DNA from: an uncultured Lachnospira sp.
Lineage (GTDB): Bacteria > Bacillota > Clostridia > Lachnospirales > Lachnospiraceae
Reading direction: 5' to 3'
DNA: 31,488 nt
NCBI GenBank assembly: GCA_910585095.1
Contig: CAJUBU010000005.1
Coordinates: 128,802 to 160,289, forward strand
Shown here: positions 31,380 through 31,488 of the stretch, piece by piece
How positions within the stretch are numbered: the first letter of the stretch is position 1
Layout: every line of letters begins with the position of its first letter
Program-made: the position numbers and the translations under genes
The notes under the pieces: model-generated
What the model saw: only the letters and a program-made list of their open reading frames with translations
Told to the model about the DNA's origin: nothing
Database searches by the model: none

Positions 31380-31488
31380 CATTATAAAATTTAAAATAAT
31401 AATAAAGAGAACCTATTTAAAGTTTTAAAATAATGCAACCAACAGTTTACATTTTGCACCTCAATATTTGTGGAATGTTTTTATTTAA

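Noticed and set aside
31432..31488. ATG-started frame running off the window end
   Set aside because: There is no ribosome site, no recognisable sequence and only about 18 codons; it cannot be told from chance.
1..31488. tRNA/rRNA genes, CRISPR arrays, insertion sequences, prophage genes
   Set aside because: The window was read for cloverleaf-like tRNA ends, rRNA segments, regular spaced repeats and transposase or integrase motifs; none was seen.

Overview
The window looks like chromosomal DNA of a low-GC Firmicute of class Clostridia, most likely a Lachnospiraceae-type anaerobe. The base composition is AT-rich and most genes have strong GGAGG-type ribosome sites. L27 carries the N-terminal extension removed by the protease Prp, rplU has an L21-type leader RNA, the SOS boxes are of the GAAC-N4-GTTC type, and a ferredoxin-linked indolepyruvate oxidoreductase is present. 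This placement is inferred from gene content, not from a database search. No rRNA, tRNA, CRISPR array, IS element or prophage was seen.

Layout. 1-239: 3' end of a FAD-dependent dehydrogenase. 269-4174: proline-synthesis operon proB, unknown 372-aa protein, 5-formyl-THF cyclo-ligase, proA; the last two overlap by 83 nt. 4235-5908: PAS/GGDEF/EAL c-di-GMP protein. 6000-8108: LysR regulator, a 41-codon stub of metE, then metF. 8257-10769: MATE exporter divergent from a second LysR gene. 11269-15843: a 1476-aa secreted Cys-rich repeat protein followed by a 41-codon peptide gene. 16435-16653: small HTH protein. 17044-19507: rplU leader, rplU, prp, rpmA, obgE. 19727-22240: yhbY, nadD, MazG-like, yqeK, rsfS. 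22328-22986 (minus): HTH membrane protein plus a 57-aa membrane protein. 23232-27447: iorA, iorB, paaK, ACT-domain protein. 27600-30053: amidohydrolase and sodium:solute symporter. 30169-31379: lexA divergent from a yneA-like LysM gene with SOS boxes between them.

How the genes work together. rplU to rsfS is the familiar Firmicutes ribosome-assembly and NAD block, with Prp next to its substrate L27. iorAB-paaK-ACT is an aromatic 2-oxoacid/aryl-CoA module. lexA and the yneA-like gene form a DNA-damage pair in which division arrest is probably released together with LexA.

Most interesting signal. A dispersed non-coding element lies just upstream of unrelated genes (LysR at 6000, yhbY at 19727, amidohydrolase at 27600, plus a right-end-only copy before the GGDEF/EAL gene). 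Each full copy is a hairpin with the loop core TGCGTTGCTT (or TGCGTTGTTT), followed 38 to 127 nt later by AAGCAGCGCA or AAGCAACGCA. That arm can pair with the loop over all 10 positions if G-U is allowed, and it sits directly before an AGAAATGAGGA segment that supplies the ribosome site. It looks like a mobile or repeated cis-acting RNA, and I do not recognise it as a known family. Other points of interest are the metE stub, the Cys/His repeat protein with its small partner peptide, and the long cyclo-ligase/proA overlap.
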